Assembly (NCBI GenBank): GCA_963674665.2 | Contig: CAXXPL010000011.1 | Location: forward strand, 62,001-126,000 | DNA length: 64,000 bases | Reading direction: 5' to 3' | DNA from: G963674665 sp963674665 | GTDB lineage: Bacteria; Desulfobacterota; Desulfovibrionia; Desulfovibrionales; Desulfovibrionaceae | Translations under genes and position numbers: made by a program | Part shown: piece after piece, positions 26,897 to 36,079 of the stretch | How the letters are laid out: the number at the start of each line of letters is the position of its first letter | Numbering within the stretch: the stretch's first letter is position 1 | Notes under the pieces: model-generated | What the model saw: the letters and a program-made list of their open reading frames with translations, nothing else | Told to the model about the DNA's origin: nothing | The model's database searches: none

Positions 26897-27646
26897 TCAG
26901 GGTTCCATTGCGTCCAGATTATTCGCCAGGGCGAGATACTCCCCGGTAACACGATGTTGCGGCTTGTATTCGAAAATTGTCAGTCCGGCTCCCGCGGCCT
27001 CGGAGATGACCGAGGTATATGAAATCTTGTCGAGCAGCATGGCCGGGAAGTGTTGCTTGAGTTTTACCATGATCCGAAAGGTCTTTGACACGCGCTTGTC
27101 GTGAAACGTGGGGAGGATGTGGTTCACATCGCGGCCCAACAGCTTCACGGTGCGGAAAAAGCGCATCATGCCTCGGATAGCCTGCATCTCCGGAGGAACG
27201 GGCACGATGATCCGTTGGGCGTACAGCAAGACGTTGACGAGGAATGAGTCGCTGCCTGGAGCGGTATCCAGGATGATGTAGTCAAGCTTTCCGGATGCAG
27301 TGAACGATAACGCCGTTTCAAGTACTCTGGCCGGATCTACGCCGGCCTTGTCCGCTATGAGGGGGAGCTGTGACTTCACCGCAGAGAGCTTGTCCCCCGC
27401 GGGCAAGAGAAACAGCCTGGGTCGTGCCTGCTTGATGATGTCCTTGGGAGTGGCCTCGCCAAGGATCAATTCGGCCAGACCGGGTTGGAACTGTTGCAGT
27501 CCGAGATGGGAAGCGCATTGATCCTGCGTGTCCGTGTCCACCAGTAAAACATTGCGTCCCATTTTCGCCAAAGCATGGGCGGCGTGAACGGCGCTGGTTG
27601 TTTTGCCGGTTCCCCCTTTTTCCACGGCGAATGCGATTTGCTTCAT
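26897..27646 (-). CDS. ParA/MinD-type ATPase of the chemosensory operon
   Basis: A 249-residue ParA-family ATPase with a deviant Walker A, KGGTGKTT (from residue 10), a Walker A' region, LLVDTDTQDQ, and a Walker B-like DYIILDTAPG. It is the first gene of the minus-strand operon leading into the STAS protein, CheA and CheW. In other bacteria ParA homologues encoded with che genes (ParC in Vibrio, PpfA in Rhodobacter) position chemoreceptor arrays at the pole or at mid-cell, and that role is likely here. No ParB-like partner is adjacent, which fits cluster positioning better than DNA partition. Confidence 0.85.
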   Translation of the reverse strand: MKQIAFAVEKGGTGKTTSAVHAAHALAKMGRNVLLVDTDTQDQCASHLGLQQFQPGLAELILGEATPKDIIKQARPRLFLLPAGDKLSAVKSQLPLIADKAGVDPARVLETALSFTASGKLDYIILDTAPGSDSFLVNVLLYAQRIIVPVPPEMQAIRGMMRFFRTVKLLGRDVNHILPTFHDKRVSKTFRIMVKLKQHFPAMLLDKISYTSVISEAAGAGLTIFEYKPQHRVTGEYLALANNLDAMEP

Positions 27647-27849
27647 CCGTTACCCTTATGGAGCAATATTCAGTTATCCCTAGCGTGCCTTTCCCTTACA
27701 TCATATCCAGGGGAGTGTCATCATACAACCATGTCTTGATTTTACCGTCAGTTGCGGCTAGAAAAACAGTTACCATGGTGAAGTATCATGCTTGCAACCT
27801 ATGCGGCGTTCCAATTCCAGCCACAGTATAGTTTCGGTAATATTGGGAA

Positions 27850-28938
27850 ATGCTGAAAGTTTTGTTGATAGACCCTTCCAGGGATTTCCGCGAGACCCTG
27901 AAGCACGGCCTGGAAACGGCCGAGGATGTCACTGTTGTTGCCGCTGTGGCCGACAAGGAGTCCGCGCTGGGCGTCCTGGAGAGGCAGCGGCCCGATGTTG
28001 CCGTTTTCGATGTCGAGATGCCGGGAGCCCTGGACACCCTCAGGAGTATACAGCAGCGCAACGAGGTGAGCCCCGAGGAGGGGCATGTGGGCGTGGTGCT
28101 CATCGCCAAACGGAAGCAGCGGGACGCGGAAAGAACCATTCAGGCCCTGGAGACCGGGGCCTTCGACTTCGTGCTCATGCCCGAAAGCGACGACATGAGC
28201 ATGGTACTGCAGTCCCTTTGCAGACAGCTGTTCGTGAAGATGCGGAACTACTCCTCCAAAAGGATTTTTTCCAGTATGGCTGCCAGCTCCCGTGCCGCGC
28301 AGCAGGCCTCGCCGAGCAGGAAGTTCGAGGAGGAGATCGTGCAGGGCGGGAAGATCAGAGCCATTTTGGTAGGCATATCCACCGGGGGACCAAAGGCGCT
28401 GTCCAGTATCCTGCCCAGGCTCTGCACCCTCACCGATCTACCCATTTGTGTGGTGCAACACATGCCGCCCAACTTCACCGCCTCCCTGTCCTCCAGTCTG
28501 AACGGAAAATGCGCCCACGCCGTGGGCGAGGCGGTGGACGGAGAACCCCTGAAAAAGGGCAGGATCTACATCGCTCCCGGTGGCAAACACCTCTATTTCT
28601 CGCGCAATGAGAACGGCGTGTGCCTGCGCCTGGGTGACGATCCGCCAGAAGAGGGCTGCAGGCCCTCGGTGAACGTGATGTTCAGGTCCGCGGCCAAGGT
28701 GTTGCGGGGGGACGTGGTGGCCCTCGTACTCACGGGAATGGGCTCCGACGGGGCCAAGGGGCTGCTGGAGCTGAAAAACGCGGGCGCCTACGTCATTGCC
28801 CAGGACAAGGCCACCAGCGTGGTCTGGGGCATGCCGGGGAGTGCCGTGGCCACGGGCTGTGTGGACAGGATTCTTCCCCTCGACGACATCCCGGAAGCTG
28901 TTGTCGAGGCTCTGCGAGGGAACGGCAATGGCGCCTAA
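27850..28938 (+). CDS. cheB: Chemotaxis methylesterase/deamidase CheB
   Basis: A 362-residue CheB. The C-terminal methylesterase domain has the catalytic triad Ser177 (GISTGGP), His204 (VQHMPPNFT) and Asp300 (LTGMGSDGAKG). The N-terminal receiver keeps the phospho-acceptor Asp54 (VFDVEMPG). However, it has one acidic residue instead of the usual pair (LLIDPS) and Met110 where the conserved Lys should be (FDFVLMPES). Phosphorylation control may therefore be weak or different. The gene diverges from the ParA-CheA operon across a 203-base gap that should hold both promoters. Only a weak GGGA precedes the ATG. Confidence 0.92.
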   Translation: MLKVLLIDPSRDFRETLKHGLETAEDVTVVAAVADKESALGVLERQRPDVAVFDVEMPGALDTLRSIQQRNEVSPEEGHVGVVLIAKRKQRDAERTIQALETGAFDFVLMPESDDMSMVLQSLCRQLFVKMRNYSSKRIFSSMAASSRAAQQASPSRKFEEEIVQGGKIRAILVGISTGGPKALSSILPRLCTLTDLPICVVQHMPPNFTASLSSSLNGKCAHAVGEAVDGEPLKKGRIYIAPGGKHLYFSRNENGVCLRLGDDPPEEGCRPSVNVMFRSAAKVLRGDVVALVLTGMGSDGAKGLLELKNAGAYVIAQDKATSVVWGMPGSAVATGCVDRILPLDDIPEAVVEALRGNGNGA

Positions 28939-29791
28939 GGAACTCCGCGACCTGGAATTCGACCACCTGCGCCGGTACATCCACAATCTCTGTGGCCTCT
29001 ACATCCAGGATGAGAAGCGCTATCTCATCCACCAGCGGCTGGGCGAGCTGGTGGACTCCGTCGGCTGCGGAAGTTTCGACGAATTCTACAAGCTGCTGGA
29101 GGAGCGCCCCTCGCAGGAGCTGCACGACCAGATCATCGCCGCAATGACCACAAACGAGACATCGTTCTTCCGCGATGGTCACCCCTTTGATTGCTTTGCC
29201 AGGAACCTTCTGCCCAAGCTGGCCGACCGCCTGCGCATGGAGTACGCCGCCGGGAGATCGCCCGAGCCTGTCCGCATCTGGTCCACGGCCGTATCCACTG
29301 GGCAGGAGGCTTACAGCCTCGCCATCCTGGTGCGAGAGTACGTCGACGCCCACCCGGGCTTTGCCGGGTCGCTCAAGGATTTCTACATCCTGGCCACGGA
29401 CATATCCTCAAGGGTGCTGCAACGCGCCGACACCGGAGTGTTCAACGAGGTCGAGGTTACACGCGGTCTGTCGCCGGCGCGTTTGAAAAGGTTCTTCAGC
29501 AAGAACGAGCGGGTGTGGGAGATCGACGAGGGGCTGCGCAAGATGGTGGACTTCCGCAAAATGAACCTGACGCGCCCCTATGGTATTTACGCGGAGTTCG
29601 ATGTGATCTTCTGCCGCAACGTTTTGATATATTTTGATGACGACACCAAGAGGACCATCGCGGAGCTTCTCCACAGGCGGCTGCGGGAAGACGGAGCCCT
29701 GGTGCTGGGCAGCGCCGAGAACCTCTACAACATCACCGACAAGTTCCACTCGGAGCAGTTGAACGGCTCCATCGTCTACCGGAAGAACTGA
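28928..29791 (+). CDS. cheR: Chemotaxis protein methyltransferase CheR
   Basis: A 287-residue SAM-dependent methyltransferase that methylates receptor glutamates. The N-terminal helical domain includes TTNETSFFRD, and the SAM-binding core includes RIWSTAVSTGQEAYSLAI, LATDISSRVLQRA and DVIFCRNVLIYFD. The ATG overlaps the last 11 bases of cheB and is preceded by GAGGGA, so the two are coupled. No TPR or other extension is present. Confidence 0.93.
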   Translation: MAPKELRDLEFDHLRRYIHNLCGLYIQDEKRYLIHQRLGELVDSVGCGSFDEFYKLLEERPSQELHDQIIAAMTTNETSFFRDGHPFDCFARNLLPKLADRLRMEYAAGRSPEPVRIWSTAVSTGQEAYSLAILVREYVDAHPGFAGSLKDFYILATDISSRVLQRADTGVFNEVEVTRGLSPARLKRFFSKNERVWEIDEGLRKMVDFRKMNLTRPYGIYAEFDVIFCRNVLIYFDDDTKRTIAELLHRRLREDGALVLGSAENLYNITDKFHSEQLNGSIVYRKN

Positions 29792-30352
29792 GTTTCCGGC
29801 CGGTTCCTTTCAATGAGTTTTCCGGGGGGGAGGGGGGAAGCCTTTCCTGGGGGTAGATCTTTCACACCGGGATGATCCGATCAGGTGGAATCATTTCTCA
29901 TGAAATACGAACCACAATACATCGCGGAATCAACCCTTGCGCTTTTCGGTGCGGAGCGTGTTGCGTTGGCCATGTCGGCGATAGTGACCATGCCCCGCAC
30001 GGTGTCGAGATTCCACTGACTGGGAAGCGTAATTCATCGTTCGGGGTGATGTCGACATGAAAGAATGTGTCATCCCGGAGCGGGCCTTTGGTTCCGGTAT
30101 CGTTTCTGGCAAATCCGCCAAGCGCTGCATTCAGACCCACGGCGACATTAGACCGCTTGGAGAGCGGATGAACAAGGCAAATATGTGTCAAAATTTATGA
30201 CAGGTATTTCGCGAAGCTTTACGTTTCTTTACAAAATGTCCGGTGGTGTGGGGGGAAGGAGGCGCGAGCCCCCCTCCTACCCGATGCAAACGAGTTGATT
30301 GGTACCCGCATGTTGATAGTTTTACACGCGAATGTTCCCGCCGAAATGCGGA
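29792..30352. other. Intergenic region, no gene recognised
   Basis: About 560 bases lie between the convergent cheR and HPPD-like genes. I see no start with a ribosome site, no RNA gene and no clean terminator. G-rich and C-rich runs near the right end (GGGGGG...CCCCCC around 30251-30275) could form a poor hairpin for the minus-strand operon, but pairing is interrupted. Confidence 0.5.
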
Positions 30353-31435
30353 CTACTGCTTCTCAGTCGCCCTGGTCAACTCGGATACGTTGGACTTGGT
30401 GAAGAAGCCGTCGAACCCGTCGTAGCGGTGAATGTATTCGTTGACCAGGAAGGTGTGGGGCGACATTTGCGAAAACGTCTGCTTAAGCCCCTCCTCGCGC
30501 GAGCCCACCAGCTCCAGCAGAAAGCCCATGCCGTCGTCCTTGAGGGCCTGGAACGTGGCGTCGATGTCACTGGTGTTGAAGGCCAGGTGATGCACGCGCA
30601 GGCCGAAGTTGTGAATGAACCGCTCGGTGGGGCCCGAGGTCTCCAGGGATTCGAAGGGCTTGATGCCCGAGGTGAACACCTGGGCATAGTCGTCCAGTGA
30701 GAGCCTGGCCACGTTGGTGATGGAATTCAGGGACTCCACGTATACGGCAAAGGCGAAGTCGTAGTTGGTGAGCAGCATGAACTCGATGATGGCGTCGTCG
30801 CGCTCCGGTGCGCGGACGCGAGTGGCGCTGTGGTCCAGCTCCATGATGTGACGCAGGTGCGCCAGGGCGGGTTTGGGGAATTTCCAATCCAGAGGGGCGC
30901 AGCCGTCGGTAAGATACTGGCCACGCTTGCCATGCCACTGGATGAAGCCCAGAGAGTTTCCCGTGAACCTGGAGGGCTCGGTCTGGATGAATGAATAGGT
31001 TGGAGTGCGCTGGATCTCCTGGGTCAGGAAGCGGACCCCCCGGGTCTGCTGCAGGGTCACGTAGCGCTCCAGGTCGTTGGCGCGGTAGACAAAGGTCTCC
31101 AGGCGGTTGTCCGGGAGGTCTTCGGATTTGGGCCCCGTGTTGTAGTGCACAAAGGGGTTGGGGCCGGATTTCCTGGTCTTCACGATGAAGTCGGCGCAAC
31201 CCTCGCGTTGGAGGAGACAAGCGGTTTGCGCATCGTCCTCCCAGGCCTGCAGGAAGTCCAGACCCGTGTATCGCAGCAGTTCCTCCACGGCCTGGGGCAG
31301 ATCCTCCTGCCGCACGTTGATGATCACGGTCTCGAGGCCGCCCACCAGGCCCTCGAGACCGGCGTCCCGACGTTCCTGGCGCGCCTGGTCCACGCGTTCC
31401 AGAAGGCGTTTATCGTCGTTCACGAACTCGGTCAT
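30353..31435 (-). CDS. VOC-superfamily protein resembling 4-hydroxyphenylpyruvate dioxygenase
   Basis: A 360-residue protein with the two-module layout of HPPD-type vicinal oxygen chelate enzymes. Candidate iron ligands sit in the C-terminal module: His in ELDHSATRV, His in VHHLAFNTSDI and Glu in FLVNEYIHRYDGFDGFF. Surrounding residues differ from classical HPPD, and no tyrosine-degradation gene is nearby, so the substrate is uncertain. It starts 37 bases after the glutamate dehydrogenase stop on the same strand, behind a GGAGAGAG site, which indicates an operon. An oxygen-dependent enzyme would be unusual in an anaerobe, so another 2-oxo-acid chemistry or a binding role is possible. Confidence 0.75.
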   Translation of the reverse strand: MTEFVNDDKRLLERVDQARQERRDAGLEGLVGGLETVIINVRQEDLPQAVEELLRYTGLDFLQAWEDDAQTACLLQREGCADFIVKTRKSGPNPFVHYNTGPKSEDLPDNRLETFVYRANDLERYVTLQQTRGVRFLTQEIQRTPTYSFIQTEPSRFTGNSLGFIQWHGKRGQYLTDGCAPLDWKFPKPALAHLRHIMELDHSATRVRAPERDDAIIEFMLLTNYDFAFAVYVESLNSITNVARLSLDDYAQVFTSGIKPFESLETSGPTERFIHNFGLRVHHLAFNTSDIDATFQALKDDGMGFLLELVGSREEGLKQTFSQMSPHTFLVNEYIHRYDGFDGFFTKSNVSELTRATEKQ

Positions 31436-31472
31436 TCTCTCTCTCCGGGATATTCGTGGTTTCGTCCGAGGT

Positions 31473-34460
31473 TCAGGCCAGTCCAAGGTCCTCGCTGGTC
31501 AGAAATTTGCGGCCGGTGTTGCGCAGGATGTGCGCGATATCCTCCCTCTGTTCGATGCGGCTGCGGTCCAGCCCGGCCAGGAATAATGCCAGACGTTTTT
31601 CCTGCCGCAGATAGGCCCTTGCGATCTCGTCCGGGGAGCGCCGCTGGCTTATACGCTGCAACCAGCCCACGCCCTCGGCGTAGACGATGCGGGAGGCCGC
31701 GTGAGCCGCAACAAGGGCGTACTGATGCCGGCGGGGTACGTTGCGCAGCATCTCCTCGCGGAACTTCTCCCGCAGCACAGCCGGGCAGTACGAGAGATAG
31801 AGTTCGGCCAGCTCAGGATCGTCGGCAACCGGGGTGTTCTGTTGGCAGAGCGCCTCGTTGAAGGCGTCGGTCACCGTGTTGATCTCCTTGGAGAGCTGGA
31901 GCGTGATCTGGGTGAGCGGAACGTTTCCGCCATGGGAGCGATGCTCCCGCAGCATGAGCCGTCCCTCGTCGCGTGCTCGTATTTCCAGGATGGAGAGCAC
32001 CTCGGCCACGTAGCGCTTCTTGATGGACATGAAGCGTTTCTCGCCCAGGGCCAACCCGGCCAGGATCTCGTAGGAGGAGCAGATCACGCCGGTCTTGTTT
32101 GCGGAGGAGCCGTGGACGATGAGCACACCGTGCTCCTGGAGCTTGTCCCGTGCCTCCGGGGAGATGAATATGTTGGCCCCCTCCACCACGGCGCGGGCCG
32201 CTGGCGTGCCGTCCGCATGGATGAATGCGTGCCAGTTCTTCATGTTGATAGTCTCGGGGCGCCCCCCGGAGGGGATGAACAGATCGGCCCGGACCATGTT
32301 GTGCAGTGTGTTGCGGCGTTTCACGTTCTCCGGGGTGTCTGCGGGAAGGACAAAGGCGTCGCCCCCGGAAAGCCTGCCCGCGTCGAAGTCCGTGATGGGC
32401 AGCTCCTCCATGATCAGCCGCGTGAGCTCTCCATGGTCCAGGCCCTTCGAATCGTATGCGCAACCATGGCCGTCGGCCATGGTCAGGATGCGGGCGTTGC
32501 TCCCGTATTTCTCCATGAGCAGCTTTACCGCGTTTCCGGCCACATCGCCGCGCGGCCCCCCGGTGAAGGATACGCTGAAGGGCGTGGTGAGGGGGTCGAT
32601 ACCCAGGTACCGCAGGATCTCCTCGGCAAAGACGATAACGCCCAGGCTGGTGACGCCGTACTCCTTATGGTTGATGCCGGCGCCGGGCTTGGAGCTCATG
32701 AAGGCGTCGGGCCATGGGTAGCCGCGAGCCCTGGCTCTCTCCACTATCCAGGTGATGTGCTCCGGAGTGATGTGCTCGTCCGGCCCCAGGTAGATGATCT
32801 CCTCGCGCTCCAGGTAGTCTCGGACCTGGGGCAGGGTGCGGCTGTTCTCCCCCTGAAGGAGCAGGTCGAGCATGGAGTCCACCATGCCCTTCACAGCCAG
32901 GTCCATGTCGCCTTCGGGGCCGAGAAGCAGCACGGCCTTTGCGCCCCCTTCAGGGATATCCTTGTTCTTGAGTTGCTGCGCCCAGGCCAGATTGGTGACC
33001 TCGTCGAACAGACGGTTGGACTCGAGTTCGAACTGTTCCTGGGTGCGGGTGGTGACCACGCGCATTCCGCCGCGCGCCATTTCCCGGTAGCGCACGTGAA
33101 ACCCCTGGGCATAGGCCCCGTGGTAGAAGTAGATGCCGTAGGGTTCCTCCTGCTCCCCAAAGCCGGGCATGCGCCGCAGAAAGGCGGGGTCGAGCCGGAA
33201 GCACAGGCCGTGGGGCGCGGGGAGGAAATAGTTGGTGCGCAGGGTGTGCTTGAAAAAGGTGAACAGGCAGAACAGTGTGGCGCGGGCTATCTCGTGCTCC
33301 ACAGCCTCGATGCGGGCGGACAGCTCCTGCTCCATGGCCGCGGAGGCCTCGGGAGCGTCGGGGCGCGACGGATCGAAGCGGGTGAGAAAATAGTCCGTGA
33401 CCAGCTCGCACTCCTCGCTGTGCGCCAGCAGGGCGCGGGTGATGTTGTCCGAGGAGAATCCCCAGAGGTTGCGCTTGAGCAGGAACTGGTGGGCGAACTC
33501 CGCACCCGCCTGGATCAGCATGACGCGCTTGAGTGGCCAGCCGCGCTGGTCCGCGAAGCTCTCCAGGGCGTGCTTGGCGAAAAGCCATTTGAGCAGGGAG
33601 AGTTCACGCCTGAGGCGTTGCCAGAGTTCGGATTTCTCGTCCAAAGGCCTGCCTTCGAAGCAGACGTAAAAGCTGATTATGCCAATGGGGCGCTTTTTGC
33701 CATTGGGGCACAGGCTAAAGGTGTCGGCATACCCCCTGTGCACGGTGACCCCTTCGCGGCCGAGGATCTTCACTGCCTGGAAGAGCAGTCCGCGTGACGG
33801 GGGATCCACCATGGCCAGGCTGATGCGGCTTTCCCCCTTGTCCGGCTGCGGCTCCAGGTCTATGGCCACGGCCTCGCGGCATTCCAGCATGCGGGCCAGG
33901 CGGAAGTGCCTGTCCGCGCGAACGGGTTCGAACTTGTCCACGTAGTCTTCACTGGCGCCGGAAATGAACACGGAAAAGGCCTTGTCCTGGTCCGGGGTCC
34001 AGTCCTGTGGCCAGAGTGGCGGGGTGCGGCGGTATTCACGCATGGCGGCCATGGCCTTGCGAAAGGCTGCGCCCTTCTTGTCCGGGCGGGGTTGGGGCGC
34101 CAGCAGCACGGTGTCCAGGCGTAGGCGGCCGTCCAAGGAGGTGTAGAAGCGGGCATTGACTATGTCGAAGCGGAGGTTGCGCCCCAGCATGTTCGCCAGG
34201 GCATCAGGGGAACCGGGCGACAGGTAGGTATAGCGGGTGTCGCAGTGGCTGCGCAGGGTCATGGTCTGATTTTCCGTGAGCACCTGGCCGGAGAGCAGGG
34301 CCTTGAGATGGCGCAACTGTTCCTCCATGGTGTGGGTACGGAAGTAATACTCGGGCATGTTCTCAAGGAACCAGGGGGTGAAGTCGGCTGCGCTCTTCCG
34401 AAGGTCGTTGCGGAGTTTGTTCAGGACACGAGTGGTGTAGGGGCGCTCCTCGTTGGACAT
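31473..34460 (-). CDS. Large NAD-type glutamate dehydrogenase
   Basis: A 995-residue glutamate dehydrogenase of the large class, bigger than the 450-residue hexameric enzyme and smaller than the 180-kDa one. The catalytic core is in the C-terminal half: glycine-rich Lys motif IPEGGAKAVLLLGPEG, the KPGAGINHKEYGVTSLG segment and the nucleotide-fold entry SFTGGPRGDVAGNAVKLL. The N-terminal 450 residues are probably regulatory. It interconverts glutamate with 2-oxoglutarate and ammonia, linking amino-acid catabolism to the oxidative or fumarate branch encoded nearby. It is the first gene of a two-gene operon with the HPPD-like gene. Confidence 0.88.
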   Translation of the reverse strand: MSNEERPYTTRVLNKLRNDLRKSAADFTPWFLENMPEYYFRTHTMEEQLRHLKALLSGQVLTENQTMTLRSHCDTRYTYLSPGSPDALANMLGRNLRFDIVNARFYTSLDGRLRLDTVLLAPQPRPDKKGAAFRKAMAAMREYRRTPPLWPQDWTPDQDKAFSVFISGASEDYVDKFEPVRADRHFRLARMLECREAVAIDLEPQPDKGESRISLAMVDPPSRGLLFQAVKILGREGVTVHRGYADTFSLCPNGKKRPIGIISFYVCFEGRPLDEKSELWQRLRRELSLLKWLFAKHALESFADQRGWPLKRVMLIQAGAEFAHQFLLKRNLWGFSSDNITRALLAHSEECELVTDYFLTRFDPSRPDAPEASAAMEQELSARIEAVEHEIARATLFCLFTFFKHTLRTNYFLPAPHGLCFRLDPAFLRRMPGFGEQEEPYGIYFYHGAYAQGFHVRYREMARGGMRVVTTRTQEQFELESNRLFDEVTNLAWAQQLKNKDIPEGGAKAVLLLGPEGDMDLAVKGMVDSMLDLLLQGENSRTLPQVRDYLEREEIIYLGPDEHITPEHITWIVERARARGYPWPDAFMSSKPGAGINHKEYGVTSLGVIVFAEEILRYLGIDPLTTPFSVSFTGGPRGDVAGNAVKLLMEKYGSNARILTMADGHGCAYDSKGLDHGELTRLIMEELPITDFDAGRLSGGDAFVLPADTPENVKRRNTLHNMVRADLFIPSGGRPETINMKNWHAFIHADGTPAARAVVEGANIFISPEARDKLQEHGVLIVHGSSANKTGVICSSYEILAGLALGEKRFMSIKKRYVAEVLSILEIRARDEGRLMLREHRSHGGNVPLTQITLQLSKEINTVTDAFNEALCQQNTPVADDPELAELYLSYCPAVLREKFREEMLRNVPRRHQYALVAAHAASRIVYAEGVGWLQRISQRRSPDEIARAYLRQEKRLALFLAGLDRSRIEQREDIAHILRNTGRKFLTSEDLGLA

Positions 34461-34748
34461 GTGCCGCTCCTTGTCGATGTAGGTTCGGGCTTATTGAGGT
34501 TCTGCGCAAGCATAACCCAAAAGGAAACAAAAACCCAACACAAGAACGTGAACCTTCGAGGATGACATCGTTACCGGGACTGCGAGGTGAACACGTGGAA
34601 TGCCTCCACATCCCGGCAAGACTGTATTGCCTGTGTGGCGGCCGGCCGGTCAAGGCCTTTCAGGAGGGAAAACCAGACCATGGCGGCGGGTTCGAATTGC
34701 ATTGGCAACGCAAGACACACGGCAGGGATGAAATCGGTCGGAAAAGGG

Positions 34749-35123
34749 TTACTCCCCCATATACTGCAAGGTGACGGACTCGGGGAGAAGTTTCATGACC
34801 TTGAACGAATGCCCCTGAAGGGAGAAAAGTGTATCCGCCCCCTCTCCCTGAAAGGGGATGAACAGGTTCATGGCGCCTTGCTGCCTGGCCACTCCGATGC
34901 TGAAACTTCCACTGGCGGGGATGCCCGCATAGTAGAGGCAAAGGGGCTTGCAGTTCCATTTTTTATTCTTGAGACAGAACTCGTCTCCGAGCTTGATGGT
35001 GTGCTCGCTGCCCACGAACTCGTCGTAGCAGCCGGCAAGGGCGGAAGACGTGAAAAACCCCGCGCAAAGGAGACAGAGCAGACATACGACCGGTGGAAGA
35101 GAAGCAAACAAAGCTGTTTTCAT
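34749..35123 (-). CDS. Small secreted protein of unknown function
   Basis: A 124-residue protein with a strong signal peptide (PPVVCLLCLLCAGFFTSSALA) and a mature part of about 93 residues. It contains four cysteines (AGCYDEF, DEFCLKNKKWNCKPLC) that could form two disulfides in the periplasm. I do not recognise the family. It lies eight bases downstream of a PilZ gene on the same strand. No good ribosome site precedes the ATG, so translation may depend on coupling. Confidence 0.65.
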   Translation of the reverse strand: MKTALFASLPPVVCLLCLLCAGFFTSSALAGCYDEFVGSEHTIKLGDEFCLKNKKWNCKPLCLYYAGIPASGSFSIGVARQQGAMNLFIPFQGEGADTLFSLQGHSFKVMKLLPESVTLQYMGE

Positions 35124-35131
35124 GGCAAGAT

Positions 35132-35506
35132 TCAGTTCCCGGAGTTGTCCAAAAGGCGTTGCAATTCGCTAACGGTGCAGTCCAGTTCCTGTTCGAATTT
35201 GATACCCCATTCGCGTCCTTCCATCCAGCGAATTTCAGAGCGTATGGGGGCTTCCGGAGCGGTTATTTCCGCAAGGGATTGCAACTGCAAGAGGATTTCC
35301 ACGTACTTGCCGGGAACAAGGGGGGCATTGGCGTTCTGGAGTTGCAGACGGGCTCCTGCGGGGGTGACGTCTATGAGTCTTGCCGTTCTGCGCGATCCGT
35401 TGAGCAGAATGTCGCAGAAGTGATTGTAGCCGTAAGCCTTGAGTGAAATACGCACGTACTTGCGGCGGTCGTCTCCCATGGCCTGGATATTGTTTTGTAT
35501 GGACAT
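35132..35506 (-). CDS. PilZ-domain protein (candidate c-di-GMP receptor)
   Basis: A 124-residue single-domain PilZ protein. The c-di-GMP-binding RxxxR-type motif is in DDRRKYVRISL, and the second motif appears as LIDVTPAGARL (D/NxSxxG with Thr). AAGGAGGCTCC lies before the ATG. It is followed by the small secreted protein, suggesting a two-gene unit in which c-di-GMP controls a surface or motility function. Output partner unknown. Confidence 0.82.
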   Translation of the reverse strand: MSIQNNIQAMGDDRRKYVRISLKAYGYNHFCDILLNGSRRTARLIDVTPAGARLQLQNANAPLVPGKYVEILLQLQSLAEITAPEAPIRSEIRWMEGREWGIKFEQELDCTVSELQRLLDNSGN

Positions 35507-35704
35507 GAAGGAGGCTCCTTAAGAAAAAGGGAAAAGAGTCAATTTGGACAATTATAGCATGGAGTCGATGTCGCGTCCATTGATGATCGATAAAAAACGT
35601 GAAGCAATGCTAAGGTGACACTGCCAAAGGCGTGCAGTGTAAATCAATACTTAACTTATTCGCGCTTCCTTAAATTCCATAGAAAATATTATTCAGTCTA
35701 TGCG

Positions 35705-36038
35705 TTACCGCCCTTGCATGGCGTCGATAACCGTTTCTATGGCATCCAGGATACGTCTCTTGGGGTTGTCCTTGCAAATGGATCCAACGACTTCCCCCAG
35801 CCCTTCCCATCGATCCGGAGTAAAGGTGTCGATATTGCTCTTCCCGACGTAGTATTCGTCGACCCATACCAGGATGATGCCCACCACGGCCTTGTCCCTT
35901 GCCACGAGTTCGCCGCAGGTGAGTTCGCGGATGTCCACGGTGAGGGGAAGGGGAGCCGCCGGAGAGGGAATCCGCCATGGCCGGGGCAACGAAAAGGAGC
36001 ACGAGAGCGATCTTGACGTACTGAGGGATTGTTCGCAT
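35705..36038 (-). pseudogene. HdeA-like periplasmic protein interrupted by a frameshift
   Basis: Two pieces of one gene lie in different frames. The first gives a signal peptide, MRTIPQYVKIALVLLFVAPA, then runs out of homology. The second, offset by one base, gives an HdeA/HdeB-type mature domain: VDIRELTCGELVARD, IILVWVDEYYVGKSNID and a second cysteine in VGSICKDNPKR. HdeA-family proteins are small acid-stress periplasmic chaperones with one disulfide, which these two cysteines would form. The shift falls near 35940-35985, inside runs of G (GAGGGGAAGGGG), so it may be a real mutation or a sequencing error. Confidence 0.65.
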
Positions 36039-36079
36039 GGGATACCCCCGGTGGATGCTTTAAAAATGTTTCGGCGCAA

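Noticed and set aside
31701..33797. 698-codon plus-strand frame opposite glutamate dehydrogenase
   Set aside because: Antisense shadow of a conserved enzyme with no recognisable motif.
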